DNA of 27,156 nt from Bacteroidales bacterium UBA2287 (GTDB lineage: Bacteria; Bacteroidota; Bacteroidia; Bacteroidales; Tenuifilaceae), in NCBI GenBank assembly GCA_002345675.1, contig DDWL01000041.1:294-27449 (forward strand), read 5' to 3'. Of this stretch, positions 6,968 to 15,059 are shown in pieces (the stretch's first letter is position 1; the number at the start of each line of letters is the position of its first letter). The notes below the pieces were generated by a model. That model did not search any database. It was given only the letters and a program-made list of their open reading frames with translations, and had not been told where the DNA came from. The position numbers were made by a program, and so were the translations under genes.

Positions 6968-8997
6968 TACCTTTGAATTATTAACTTCTGTTTTCCAGTA
7001 AGCTCATTCGATTTAATTACGAACATATATATTCCGTTACTTAAATCACTGACATTAATTTGCTGCTGATTTTGTTTAAGTAATTCCGACCTGACTAATT
7101 CGCCCATTACATTATAAATATTTAATGTTAAGGCTGTATGGCTTTCCCTGTTAATATTTAATGTAACTATTTCTGAAGCGGGATTTGGATATACGTTTAT
7201 CATACTGAGCGTAGTCGAGACATCTTCTATATCTGTTATCATTTCTGATAATGGACGTATCCAAACTCCTAAACCATCAGTCCCTGCAAAGATATTTGTT
7301 CCGCTTGTGACTAATGTTCTGATTACTAAATATGTCGGAAAACCAGTATTAACCGCATCCCATGAACTACCGTTATTAGTTGATAAAAACACGCCGTCAC
7401 TAGTTACTGCAAAGACATTTGTTCCGCTTATGACTAATGATTTGATATGTATATCGGTTAAGCCGGTATTCACCGCAGTCCATGAACTTCCATTATTAGT
7501 TGATAAGAATACGCCGCCGTAATCAGTGCCTGCAAAAATATTTGTTCCGCTTATGGCTAATGACCGGACTCTTTCAGAGGTCAAACCAGTGTTCACCTCA
7601 GCCCATGAACCTCCATTATTAGTTGATAAGAATACGCCACCAAGGTTAGTTCCTGCAAAAATATTTGTTCCGCTTATGGCTAATGACAGAACATCAGTAT
7701 TTGTCAAGCCGCTATTCATCATAGTCCATGAGCTTCCATTATTGATTGATAAAAACACGCCGCCGTTAGTTCCTGCAAAGATATTTGTTCCGCTTACGGC
7801 TAATGATCGAACATATTTATTGGCCAAACCAGTATTCACAGCAGCCCATGAACTTCCATTATTAGTTGATAATAAAACACCGCGGTCGTTTGTTCCTGCA
7901 AAGATATTTGTTCCTATTACGGCGAATGAAATGATTGTGGTTTCAGTCAAACCTGTATTCAGCTTGGCCCATGAACTTCCATTATTAGTTGATAAAAACA
8001 TAAGGCCCCAACCTGAGCCTGCAAAGATATTTGTTCCGCTTACGGCTAATGACAGAACACTTCCATTTGCTAAACCGGTATTTACCGCTGTCCAAGAGTT
8101 CCCATTATTAGGTGATAAAAACACGCCGCCCAAAGATCCTGCAAAGATATTTGTTCCGCTTATGGCTAATGATCCAACAAAATTTTCTGTTAAACCAGTA
8201 TTCACAGCAGCCCATGAACTTCCATTATTTGTTGATAAGAATACACCACCATTAGTGCCTGCAAAGATATTTGTTCCGCTTACTGTTAATGACTGAACAT
8301 TAATATTTGTCAAGCCTGTATTCACTGCAGTCCATAAACCTCCATTATTGTTTGATAAAAACACGCCTTTACTAGTTCCTGCAAAAATATTTGTTCCGCT
8401 TATGGCTAATGAACGGATATCGATATTTGAAGGTAAGCCGTTACTCACCCGCGTCCATGTGCTTCCATTATTACTTGACATATAGATTTTGTCGTAATAA
8501 GTACCTGCAAAGATATCTGTTCCACTTATAGCTAATGACTTGACATGATTATTTGTCAAACCGGTTGCAGACCATGAACTTCCATTATTAGTTGATAAAT
8601 ACACACCGCCAATCTCCGTTCCTGCAAAGATATTTGTTCCACTTATGGCTAATGACTTGACATTATTATTTGTCAAACCGGTATTCACCTCATCCCATGA
8701 ACTTCCATTATTAGTCGATAAAAACACACCACCATAAGTTCCTGCAAAGATTTTTGTTCCGCTTACTGCTAGCGCCCGGACATCAGTAAATGTCAAACCA
8801 GTATTCACCATAGTCCACGATGTTCCATTGTTCGTTGATAAAAACACGCCGTCAACAGTTCCTGCAAAGATATTTGTTCCGCTTACTGCTAACGCCTTTA
8901 CATTTAAAACAGTAGGCCCGTTAGTTTGCTGCCATTGGGCATTAGAGGCAATTGCCGTAGCAATCAAAACTGTTAAGATAATTGTAAACTTTTTCAT
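6967..8997 (-). CDS. Secreted Asp-box repeat protein with T9SS sorting domain
   Basis: A 676-residue exported protein. Residues 1-20 are a signal peptide (MKKFTIILTVLIATAIASNA). Residues 35-583 hold 13 complete repeats and one partial repeat of about 40-42 residues, each following SLAISGTNIFAGT, GGVFLS, NNGSSW, NTGLT. The S-x-N-N-G-x-x-W segment is an Asp-box (BNR) motif with Asn in place of Asp, found in beta-propellers. Fourteen units would suit two seven-bladed propellers. The C-terminus (about 600-676) is a type IX secretion sorting domain: VYPNPASEIVTL, then IYNVMGELV, then LSNGIYMFVI, then KLIIQR. The product should pass the outer membrane and be released or anchored outside. There are no catalytic features; adhesion, glycan binding or a surface role is likely, but the ligand is unknown. 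Long antisense reading frames here are by-products of the repeats. Confidence 0.9.
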   Translation of the reverse strand: MKKFTIILTVLIATAIASNAQWQQTNGPTVLNVKALAVSGTNIFAGTVDGVFLSTNNGTSWTMVNTGLTFTDVRALAVSGTKIFAGTYGGVFLSTNNGSSWDEVNTGLTNNNVKSLAISGTNIFAGTEIGGVYLSTNNGSSWSATGLTNNHVKSLAISGTDIFAGTYYDKIYMSSNNGSTWTRVSNGLPSNIDIRSLAISGTNIFAGTSKGVFLSNNNGGLWTAVNTGLTNINVQSLTVSGTNIFAGTNGGVFLSTNNGSSWAAVNTGLTENFVGSLAISGTNIFAGSLGGVFLSPNNGNSWTAVNTGLANGSVLSLAVSGTNIFAGSGWGLMFLSTNNGSSWAKLNTGLTETTIISFAVIGTNIFAGTNDRGVLLSTNNGSSWAAVNTGLANKYVRSLAVSGTNIFAGTNGGVFLSINNGSSWTMMNSGLTNTDVLSLAISGTNIFAGTNLGGVFLSTNNGGSWAEVNTGLTSERVRSLAISGTNIFAGTDYGGVFLSTNNGSSWTAVNTGLTDIHIKSLVISGTNVFAVTSDGVFLSTNNGSSWDAVNTGFPTYLVIRTLVTSGTNIFAGTDGLGVWIRPLSEMITDIEDVSTTLSMINVYPNPASEIVTLNINRESHTALTLNIYNVMGELVRSELLKQNQQQINVSDLSNGIYMFVIKSNELTGKQKLIIQR
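7249..8895. repeat. Coding tandem repeat, 14 units of about 120-126 bp
   Basis: The DNA encoding the Asp-box units is itself strongly repetitive. Plus-strand blocks such as CCTGCAAAGATATTTGTTCC, and CCATGAACTTCCATTATTAG further on, recur almost unchanged in unit after unit, while the segment between NTGLT and the next SLAISG varies. Conservation at synonymous positions suggests recent expansion or gene conversion. The array should be prone to changes in copy number. Confidence 0.85.
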
Positions 8998-9250
8998 TTT
9001 AATTTTATCAGTGTTTATAGTGCTGATGCCACACTTTTTTAGTTTGTATTTTTTTTCAATATTTTATCGCTTCGTTTGGTTGCATACAACTAATAAATCG
9101 AATTATTCTTTAAGTTACTTTAAAAGTTCAACCAGTATTCATTAAGAGTCAACAAAAGTAAAAAAATATAACTATATACCATTATTAAAAGGATTCCGAA
9201 AAGCCTCTAAATAAAATACAGTCGTTAGAAACCATTGTTTTAAAATGATT

Positions 9251-10405
9251 TTAGGTCATGTTCTTGTTGCAACTCCTCCCTTCAGATTTTTGAATGTAAC
9301 TTATATAATCGTCCTTTAAGTTGAGATTCTGATACCAGCCCTTGTCGCTAAACTCAACATATTTCACTTTACACTTACCAATAAATTCAATTATTCGGCG
9401 GCCGTTACTTGCGATAATGCCCTCGGCGATATTTGCAACACCTTTATTATATACAGCAAAAAGAGGTTCGTGCATGTTTTCACCTTTAACAGGCATAACA
9501 ATGTCGTTATTGGTCGAAAGGTTTATCATATTGTTAATGAGCTTAATATTCATTTCGGGAATATCGCAAGCAGTAATAAAGTTAATGTCGTTTTGCGAAG
9601 CCTTTAAACAGGAATATATACCCATAAGCGGACCCATGTCCTTTTCTATATCGGGAATAACTTCAAGATTTAGAAAGGAGTACTTTTCAGCATCGTTGGC
9701 TCCAATTAGTATTTGTTCGAAATGGCCTTCGAGTTGCTTTACAATATGTTGAATTAAAGGAACACCGTTAATTGGCAGCAAACTTTTATCGTTCCCCCCC
9801 ATTCTCGAACTTTTACCGCCAGCCAAAATTATTGCTGTTGCCTTTTCGCGAATAATCCATGTATTATCTTTTATAATTACCCTTTCGGGTGAAAAGTTCC
9901 AACTCATATTATTGAATTCGATAACTTTATTGGCAAAGCCAATAACTTCGGCACAGCTATCCTTTACTGTTTTATCCACTAAGTTTTTAATAACTATAAA
10001 CAACCCTGGTTCGAGCACTTTTCGAATTGAATTCGACTCAATTACAACCATTGCATTTTCAGGTATAACCTCGAGTATTGCATTTAGCCCTTGCGGCAAG
10101 CAGTTTTCATCAACTTTTAAAAAGAAAACTTTTTGTGCACCAGCCATCAACATTCGTGAAGTATCCTTTTGGGGATTGATTATTTTTTCTTCAAAAATTT
10201 CATAATCGCCTTCGAGCGACTGGCAAACACCACACCCTTTACCTCCACGTGGGCAGTTCCCCGCACTTCGATTAATTGCAACAACCTTAATACCAACCAC
10301 AAAATGCTCCTTCGAGTACTTTTCGATTAAACGACAGGCAAATTCTGTTTTACCTGTATTTCGGCCAGTTGAGCCAATTACTATGAAGTTGGATTTGGTT
10401 GTCAT
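9251..10405 (-). CDS. mobA: MobB-MobA fusion (molybdenum cofactor guanylyltransferase)
   Basis: A 384-residue, two-domain cytoplasmic protein. Residues 1-180 resemble MobB, a P-loop GTP-binding partner, with Walker A GSTGRNTGKT (11-20). Three cysteines, Cys51, Cys58 and Cys61 (CPRGGKGCGVC), follow and could bind a metal. Residues about 188-370 are MobA, which joins GMP from GTP to molybdopterin to make the guanine dinucleotide cofactor. Its signatures are LAGGKSSRMGGNDK (194-207), GPLMGI (258-263) and TACDIP (278-283). The gene is divergent from the formate dehydrogenase operon, whose catalytic subunit needs the bis-guanine-dinucleotide form, so the placement makes metabolic sense. The two domains are usually separate genes. 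A cytidylyltransferase-like specificity cannot be fully excluded, but the context favours MobA. Confidence 0.85.
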   Translation of the reverse strand: MTTKSNFIVIGSTGRNTGKTEFACRLIEKYSKEHFVVGIKVVAINRSAGNCPRGGKGCGVCQSLEGDYEIFEEKIINPQKDTSRMLMAGAQKVFFLKVDENCLPQGLNAILEVIPENAMVVIESNSIRKVLEPGLFIVIKNLVDKTVKDSCAEVIGFANKVIEFNNMSWNFSPERVIIKDNTWIIREKATAIILAGGKSSRMGGNDKSLLPINGVPLIQHIVKQLEGHFEQILIGANDAEKYSFLNLEVIPDIEKDMGPLMGIYSCLKASQNDINFITACDIPEMNIKLINNMINLSTNNDIVMPVKGENMHEPLFAVYNKGVANIAEGIIASNGRRIIEFIGKCKVKYVEFSDKGWYQNLNLKDDYISYIQKSEGRSCNKNMT

Positions 10406-10471
10406 TAATAATGTTTCAATTTTTGAGATTTATAATAATTGCAAGAAGCCAAGGTAATGCTAAATGAAATA

Positions 10472-10508
10472 AAATTGACATTCAATTTAAAAAAATGCAC
10501 TATCTTTT
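10472..10508 (+). promoter_or_regulatory. Formate dehydrogenase promoter with palindrome
   Basis: A perfect 7-bp inverted repeat with 3-nt spacer, AAATTGA (10472-10478) and TCAATTT (10482-10488), includes a possible -33 TTG (10475-10477). A -7-like TATCTTTT follows at 10501-10508, then the ATG at 10521. The palindrome overlaps the promoter and lies between two divergent genes of related function, so it could be an operator. No specific regulator can be named. Confidence 0.4.
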
Positions 10509-10520
10509 CCATTCAAAATT

Positions 10521-10982
10521 ATGATTATGGACACACAAGAAATTCTAAATAAGTTTAAACCAACAAAGGATAACCTTTTACCCATTCTGCACAGTTTGCA
10601 GGACAATAATCCTCAGAACTACTTAACCGACGAAGCATTAAGAGCAACCGCAAAACATTTGAATATTTCCCTTTCGTCGGTTTATGGAGTTGTTGGGTAC
10701 TACACAATGTTTAGCCGAAAACCCAGAGGTAAATATGTAATTCGTTTTTGCACTTCGCCTGTTTGCTCACTAATGGGATCGATAAATGTTCTCGACTTTT
10801 TTAGCCAAAGGCTCGGAATTGCCATTGGAGAGACCACTTCCGATGGAATTTTTACCCTTGAAGAGAGCGAATGCTTGGGACGATGCAGCAAGGCTCCTGC
10901 AATGATGATTAACAAGCAGCATTACGTAAACCTAACACCCGAATTGATTGAATCGATAATTCAACAACTCAAAAACTCGTAA
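10521..10982 (+). CDS. NuoE-like [2Fe-2S] subunit of NAD-linked formate dehydrogenase
   Basis: A 153-residue protein of the NuoE/FdsG/HydC family: a small helical N-terminal part and a thioredoxin-like ferredoxin domain. The four [2Fe-2S] ligands are Cys77, Cys82, Cys118 and Cys122 (FCTSPVC and ECLGRC). The SVYGVVGYYTMF segment is typical. Its cluster would help link the NuoF-like flavoprotein to the catalytic subunit. It is the first gene of a three-gene operon in the order NuoE, NuoF, catalytic subunit, as in the fdsGBA operons of soluble NAD-dependent formate dehydrogenases. A second ATG two codons in (Met3) is an equally plausible start. The next gene begins 10 bp after the stop codon. 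Confidence 0.9.
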   Translation: MIMDTQEILNKFKPTKDNLLPILHSLQDNNPQNYLTDEALRATAKHLNISLSSVYGVVGYYTMFSRKPRGKYVIRFCTSPVCSLMGSINVLDFFSQRLGIAIGETTSDGIFTLEESECLGRCSKAPAMMINKQHYVNLTPELIESIIQQLKNS

Positions 10983-10992
10983 TTCAGAAGTT

Positions 10993-12243
10993 ATGGTAGA
11001 GGAAAAACGCATAGCATTAAAAAACTCAGGACTTATAAATCCCGAAAGCATTGACGAATACATTAATGCTGGAGGCTACACCGCCCTTAAAAAAGCCCTT
11101 GCTGAAGACGTTTCGAAGGTTGTTGAAGAACTTACGGCTGCTGGACTTAGAGGTCGTGGAGGGGCAGGTTTTCCGACAAGCATTAAAAATAAGGCTGCTG
11201 CCGATTTTTGCTCCGACTGCGAAAAGTACATTGTTTGCAATGCCGACGAGGGAGAACCAGGAACCTTTAAGGACAGAATTATAATGGAAACCGACCCTCA
11301 TATTCTGGTTGAGGGGATGATAATTGCTGCCTATGGAATTGGAGCAGGAATGGGATATGTATACATTAGAGGAGAGTATTACACTTCAATAAGCAGAATT
11401 AAAAAGGCAATTGAGCAAGCTTACGAAAAGGGCTTTCTTGGAAAAAACATTCTTAGTAGCGGTTTTAACTTCGACCTTGAAATTAAGTTAGGCGCTGGCT
11501 CGTACCTGTGTGGCGAGGAGCTAACCCTTCTCGAATCGCTTGAGGGCAAACGTGGATATCCTCGAATTAAACCTCCTTTCCCTGCAGAAAAAGGACTTTG
11601 GGGCAAACCAACGCTTATTAACAATGTGGAAACACTTGCCAATTTTCCTGCAATAATTTTGAATGGCGGCCAGTGGTACCGAAGCATTGGAACCGAAAAG
11701 ACTCCAGGAACAAAAATATTTACCATAAGTGGAGATGTAAACGCACCTGGTTTCTGCGAAGTTCCTCTTGGTGTAAAACTTGGCGATTTAATAAACGATA
11801 TTGCTGGTGGCACAACCAATGGAGAACCTTGGAAAACTGCCTTACTTGGAGGTGCTGCCGGCACCTTTGTCCCTTATTCCTTTGCCAATATCGAAATGGA
11901 TTACGACAAACTTAAAGCGCATGGCGCAACACTTGGTTCGGGAGCAGTAATTGTTATTGGCAGCGATAAACCTTTAATTCCAACTCTACAGAATATTCTA
12001 AAGTTTTTTAAACACGAAAGCTGCGGAAAATGTGTACCCTGCAGATTAGGTACAAATTACATTTACGAACAGTCGCTTCGTTTAACCAACGAAAAGCCAC
12101 AAGGTCGTTCGTTACTGCTCGACGACATGATTAAGCAAGCTCAAATAATGGCAAAAAGTTCGCTTTGCCCACTTGGGCAATCGCCTATACTACCAATCGA
12201 AAGTATTAACACGCATTTTAGAGAACAACTTCTGAATGAGTAA
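10993..12243 (+). CDS. NuoF-like NAD/FMN subunit of formate dehydrogenase
   Basis: A 416-residue NuoF/FdsB-family flavoprotein that would pass electrons between NAD(H), through FMN, and the iron-sulfur chain. Residues 54-60 (GRGGAGF) and the VCNADEGEPGTFKDR segment (81-95) form the FMN/NAD site, and GSYLCGEELTLLESLEGKRG is also diagnostic. The C-terminal [4Fe-4S] (N3-type) ligands are Cys344, Cys347, Cys350 and Cys392 (SCGKCVPC and LCPLGQS). It lacks both the N-terminal thioredoxin-like domain present in some FdsB/HydB proteins and the C-terminal two-cluster ferredoxin domain of bifurcating HydB, so it is a minimal diaphorase. A 38-bp gap with a hairpin separates it from the catalytic subunit gene. 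Confidence 0.92.
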   Translation: MVEEKRIALKNSGLINPESIDEYINAGGYTALKKALAEDVSKVVEELTAAGLRGRGGAGFPTSIKNKAAADFCSDCEKYIVCNADEGEPGTFKDRIIMETDPHILVEGMIIAAYGIGAGMGYVYIRGEYYTSISRIKKAIEQAYEKGFLGKNILSSGFNFDLEIKLGAGSYLCGEELTLLESLEGKRGYPRIKPPFPAEKGLWGKPTLINNVETLANFPAIILNGGQWYRSIGTEKTPGTKIFTISGDVNAPGFCEVPLGVKLGDLINDIAGGTTNGEPWKTALLGGAAGTFVPYSFANIEMDYDKLKAHGATLGSGAVIVIGSDKPLIPTLQNILKFFKHESCGKCVPCRLGTNYIYEQSLRLTNEKPQGRSLLLDDMIKQAQIMAKSSLCPLGQSPILPIESINTHFREQLLNE

Positions 12244-12268
12244 TTACAATTATTTTTTCATTGTAATT
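12242..12268 (+). other. Intercistronic hairpin before the catalytic subunit gene
   Basis: AATTACAAT (12242-12250) and ATTGTAATT (12260-12268) form a perfect 9-bp inverted repeat with a 9-nt loop. It begins in the NuoF-like gene's stop codon and ends 13 bp before the next ATG. The stem is AT-rich and no T-run follows, so it is more likely to affect mRNA processing, stability or translation than to terminate. Confidence 0.45.
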
Positions 12269-12281
12269 TAATGCATAATAA

Positions 12282-15005
12282 ATGAATGCAATGGTAACCA
12301 TCTCAATCGACAATAAAACCTTAAAAGCCAACGAAGGCTCAAACTTACTGCAAGTGGCTCGCGAAAATGGTATAAATATTCCAGGGCTCTGCTACCACCA
12401 TAAACTTACGCCAACAGGGGCTTGCCGACTTTGCATTGTAAAAATTGAGGGAATGAGAGGTCTTGTGGCTTCGTGCACTGTAAAGGTTACCGAAGGATTA
12501 AAGGTTATTGCCTTTGATGAAGAACTTGAGGAAACCCGAAAATTCCTAATCGATTACCTTTTAAGCGAGCACAACGACTATTACGATGGCACCTATAACG
12601 ATGAACTTCGGGAATTAATGCTTCGTTACAAACTCGACAAAAAGGAGAATAGATTCTTCAAACCAGTTTGGCAAAAACTCGATTTTAAAACTGAAAACAC
12701 CTCGCCAGTTCTTAGTTACGACCCAGCAAAGTGCATAAAATGTTTTCGATGCATAAAAGCCTGCGACGAGGTTCAGGGGAAAAACGTTCTTTCGTTTACC
12801 GACCGAGGTATTCACTCCTACATTATTGCCGGCGCTGGTGTTTGGGGCGAAAGCGAATGCGATGGCTGTGGCGAATGCATTCAACTTTGTCCCACTGGTG
12901 CAATTGTCGAAAAGCCCAATCGCAACCTTATTAATATTGAAAAAATAGACCATAAAACAATTACAACTTGCCCATACTGTGGTGTTGGCTGTCAAATTGA
13001 ACTATTAGTTCAAAATGGAAAAATTGTTCGTAGCAATGGCGTCGAAGGTGTTTCGCCAAACGATGGCCGCCTTTGCGTTAAAGGACGTTTTGGGTACGAA
13101 TTTGTACATAGCCCCGACCGATTAACCACTCCACTAATTAAGCGTAATGGCAAATTCGAAGAAGCAAGTTGGGATGAAGCTTTAAATTTAATTGCTACCA
13201 AGTTTAACGACATAAAATCGAAGTACGGCTCCGATTCGCTTGCCGGTTACGCTTCGGCAAAATGCACAAACGAGGATAACTACCTATTTCAAAAGTTTAT
13301 ACGAACAGCTTTTGGCACAAATAATATCGACTACTGTACACGGCTTTGCCATGCGTCTACAGTTACAGCAATGATTAAAGCCATTGGCGACGGAGCTGGC
13401 AGTAACCCAATTGAAGATTTCGAAACAGTCGAATGCCTTTTTGTTACAGGTAACAACATTATCGACACGCATCCAATTACGGCCACCTACGTAAAGCAAG
13501 GCGCAGCCAAGGGACAAAAAATTATTGTGGTCGACCCAAAATGGACTCCCCTTGTTCGCTACGCTAGCGTTTGGCTTCAGCCAAAATTAGGAACCGATGT
13601 GGCTCTACTAAATGGACTTGTGCATATCATTATAAAAAATAAGTGGGTAAATACCTCATTTATAAACGCACGTGTTGATGGCGGCATGGAGGCCTTTGCA
13701 ATTCTCGATGAGCTAACCCAAAAGTACACTCCCCAGTACGTTGAAGAAATTACAAGCGTTCCAGCCGAGAAACTTGAGCTAGCAGCAAGGCTTTACGCAA
13801 CGTCGGCAACATCGATGATTGCAACAGGAATGGGCATGAGCCAACAGGTTACGGGTACGCACAACGTTTTTTGTCTTATAAACATGATGCTAATTACGGG
13901 TCAGGTTGGGCGCGAAAAATGCGGAATAAACCCACCACGAGGACAAAACAATGTGCAGGGAGCAACCGACGTGGGCTGTTCTCCATCGAATTTCCCAGGG
14001 TACATTCCGGTAATTAATGAGGAAAACCGAAAAAAAGTGGCTGGCGTTTGGGGCGTTCCCTTCGAAGAACTTTCGGCAAAACCTGGGCTAACAACTGTTG
14101 AAATTATGCAGGCTGCCCACGAAGGGGCAATAAAAGGCATTTACATTATGGGTGAAAACCCAATGATTAGCGACCCAAACCTTAACCACACCGAAGAGGC
14201 CTTTAAGCGAATGGAATTTGTTGTGGTTCAAGATATTTTCCACACCGAAACTACCCAGTTTGCGGATGTAGTGCTACCTGCATCGACCTGGGCCGAGAAG
14301 AACGGAACATTTGTTAATAGCGACCGTCGTGTTCTTCGAGTGCGAAAAGCAGTTGAATACCCTGGCGATGCACGAGAAGATTGGCGAATAATTCATGAGT
14401 TGGCAAAACGCATGGGTAAACCAATGCCCAACTACAGAAACGAAGTAGAAATTTTTGACGAGCTGGCCAAGGTTACCCCAATAATGGCCGGAATATCGCA
14501 TTCGCGACTTGAGGAAAAAAGTATTCAGTGGCCCTGTCCAACGCCCGACCATCAAGGAACGCCAACGCTTTACCTCAACAAGTTTAACACCCCAAGCGGA
14601 AAGGGGAAACTTTTTCCCGTTGAGCATGTTCAGCAAAACGAAAGGGTAAATAGCGAGTATCCATTTATGCTAAACAGCGGAAGGCTGCTTTACCATTACC
14701 ATACGGGCACAATGTCGCGCCGCACTAAAGTTCTACGCAATTTTGTAGATGCCGCTTTTGTGCTAATGCACCCCAACGATGCCATAAAATATGGATTTGA
14801 AGATGGAGAAAAAGTAAACATCGAATCGAGAAGAGGTGAACTAAACACAGTCTTAAGGGTTAGCGACGAGGTGCTCGAGGGCGAACTTTTTATGCCTTGG
14901 CATTTTAACGAATCGCAAGTAAATAGGCTAACCCGCGACGAACTCGACCCATACAGTCGAATTGCCCCATTTAAACTTTCGGCGGTAAAGGTGAGGAAGG
15001 TATAA
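12282..15005 (+). CDS. fdhF: Formate dehydrogenase catalytic (alpha) subunit, Cys type
   Basis: A 907-residue molybdenum (or tungsten) enzyme that interconverts formate and CO2. An N-terminal [2Fe-2S] domain has Cys37, 48, 51 and 65. Two [4Fe-4S] clusters follow: Cys151/154/157/161 and Cys193/196/199/203. The molybdopterin domain starts with a further [4Fe-4S] site (Cys230/233/237/265). The active-site pair is Cys356-His357 (RLCHAST), and Arg553 (PPRGQNNVQG) matches the conserved formate-binding Arg. The codon for Cys356 is TGC, so this is the cysteine form and not a selenoprotein. The His-Cys3 [4Fe-4S] site usually found between the [2Fe-2S] and 4Fe domains is missing: His97 is present but no cysteines follow. 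It is the last gene of a NAD-linked complex operon. The start could also be Met4. Whether it oxidises formate or reduces CO2 in vivo is open. Confidence 0.94.
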   Translation: MNAMVTISIDNKTLKANEGSNLLQVARENGINIPGLCYHHKLTPTGACRLCIVKIEGMRGLVASCTVKVTEGLKVIAFDEELEETRKFLIDYLLSEHNDYYDGTYNDELRELMLRYKLDKKENRFFKPVWQKLDFKTENTSPVLSYDPAKCIKCFRCIKACDEVQGKNVLSFTDRGIHSYIIAGAGVWGESECDGCGECIQLCPTGAIVEKPNRNLINIEKIDHKTITTCPYCGVGCQIELLVQNGKIVRSNGVEGVSPNDGRLCVKGRFGYEFVHSPDRLTTPLIKRNGKFEEASWDEALNLIATKFNDIKSKYGSDSLAGYASAKCTNEDNYLFQKFIRTAFGTNNIDYCTRLCHASTVTAMIKAIGDGAGSNPIEDFETVECLFVTGNNIIDTHPITATYVKQGAAKGQKIIVVDPKWTPLVRYASVWLQPKLGTDVALLNGLVHIIIKNKWVNTSFINARVDGGMEAFAILDELTQKYTPQYVEEITSVPAEKLELAARLYATSATSMIATGMGMSQQVTGTHNVFCLINMMLITGQVGREKCGINPPRGQNNVQGATDVGCSPSNFPGYIPVINEENRKKVAGVWGVPFEELSAKPGLTTVEIMQAAHEGAIKGIYIMGENPMISDPNLNHTEEAFKRMEFVVVQDIFHTETTQFADVVLPASTWAEKNGTFVNSDRRVLRVRKAVEYPGDAREDWRIIHELAKRMGKPMPNYRNEVEIFDELAKVTPIMAGISHSRLEEKSIQWPCPTPDHQGTPTLYLNKFNTPSGKGKLFPVEHVQQNERVNSEYPFMLNSGRLLYHYHTGTMSRRTKVLRNFVDAAFVLMHPNDAIKYGFEDGEKVNIESRRGELNTVLRVSDEVLEGELFMPWHFNESQVNRLTRDELDPYSRIAPFKLSAVKVRKV

Positions 15006-15019
15006 CTAAGCAACAACAA

Positions 15020-15047
15020 AAAAGAGGGAGCAAAACTCCCTCTTTTT
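15020..15047. terminator. Bidirectional terminator between the converging fdhF and hydA genes
   Basis: AAAAGAGGGAG (15020-15030) pairs with CTCCCTCTTTT (15036-15046) around a 5-nt loop. A-runs on one side and T-runs on the other serve both strands. It lies 15 bp past the fdhF stop codon and about 13 bp past the hydA stop codon. Confidence 0.92.
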
Positions 15048-15059
15048 ATGTAAAATCGT

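Noticed and set aside
7307..8296. Long plus-strand open frames opposite the Asp-box gene
   Set aside because: They are antisense by-products of the tandem coding repeat; the minus-strand frame has a signal peptide, repeats and a sorting domain.
7249..8895. CRISPR array
   Set aside because: The regular repeats lie in an open reading frame, have 120-126-bp units and encode protein blades.
13330..13380. Selenocysteine (in-frame TGA) in the formate dehydrogenase active site
   Set aside because: The active-site codon is TGC (Cys356) and the frame is open throughout, so no recoding is needed.
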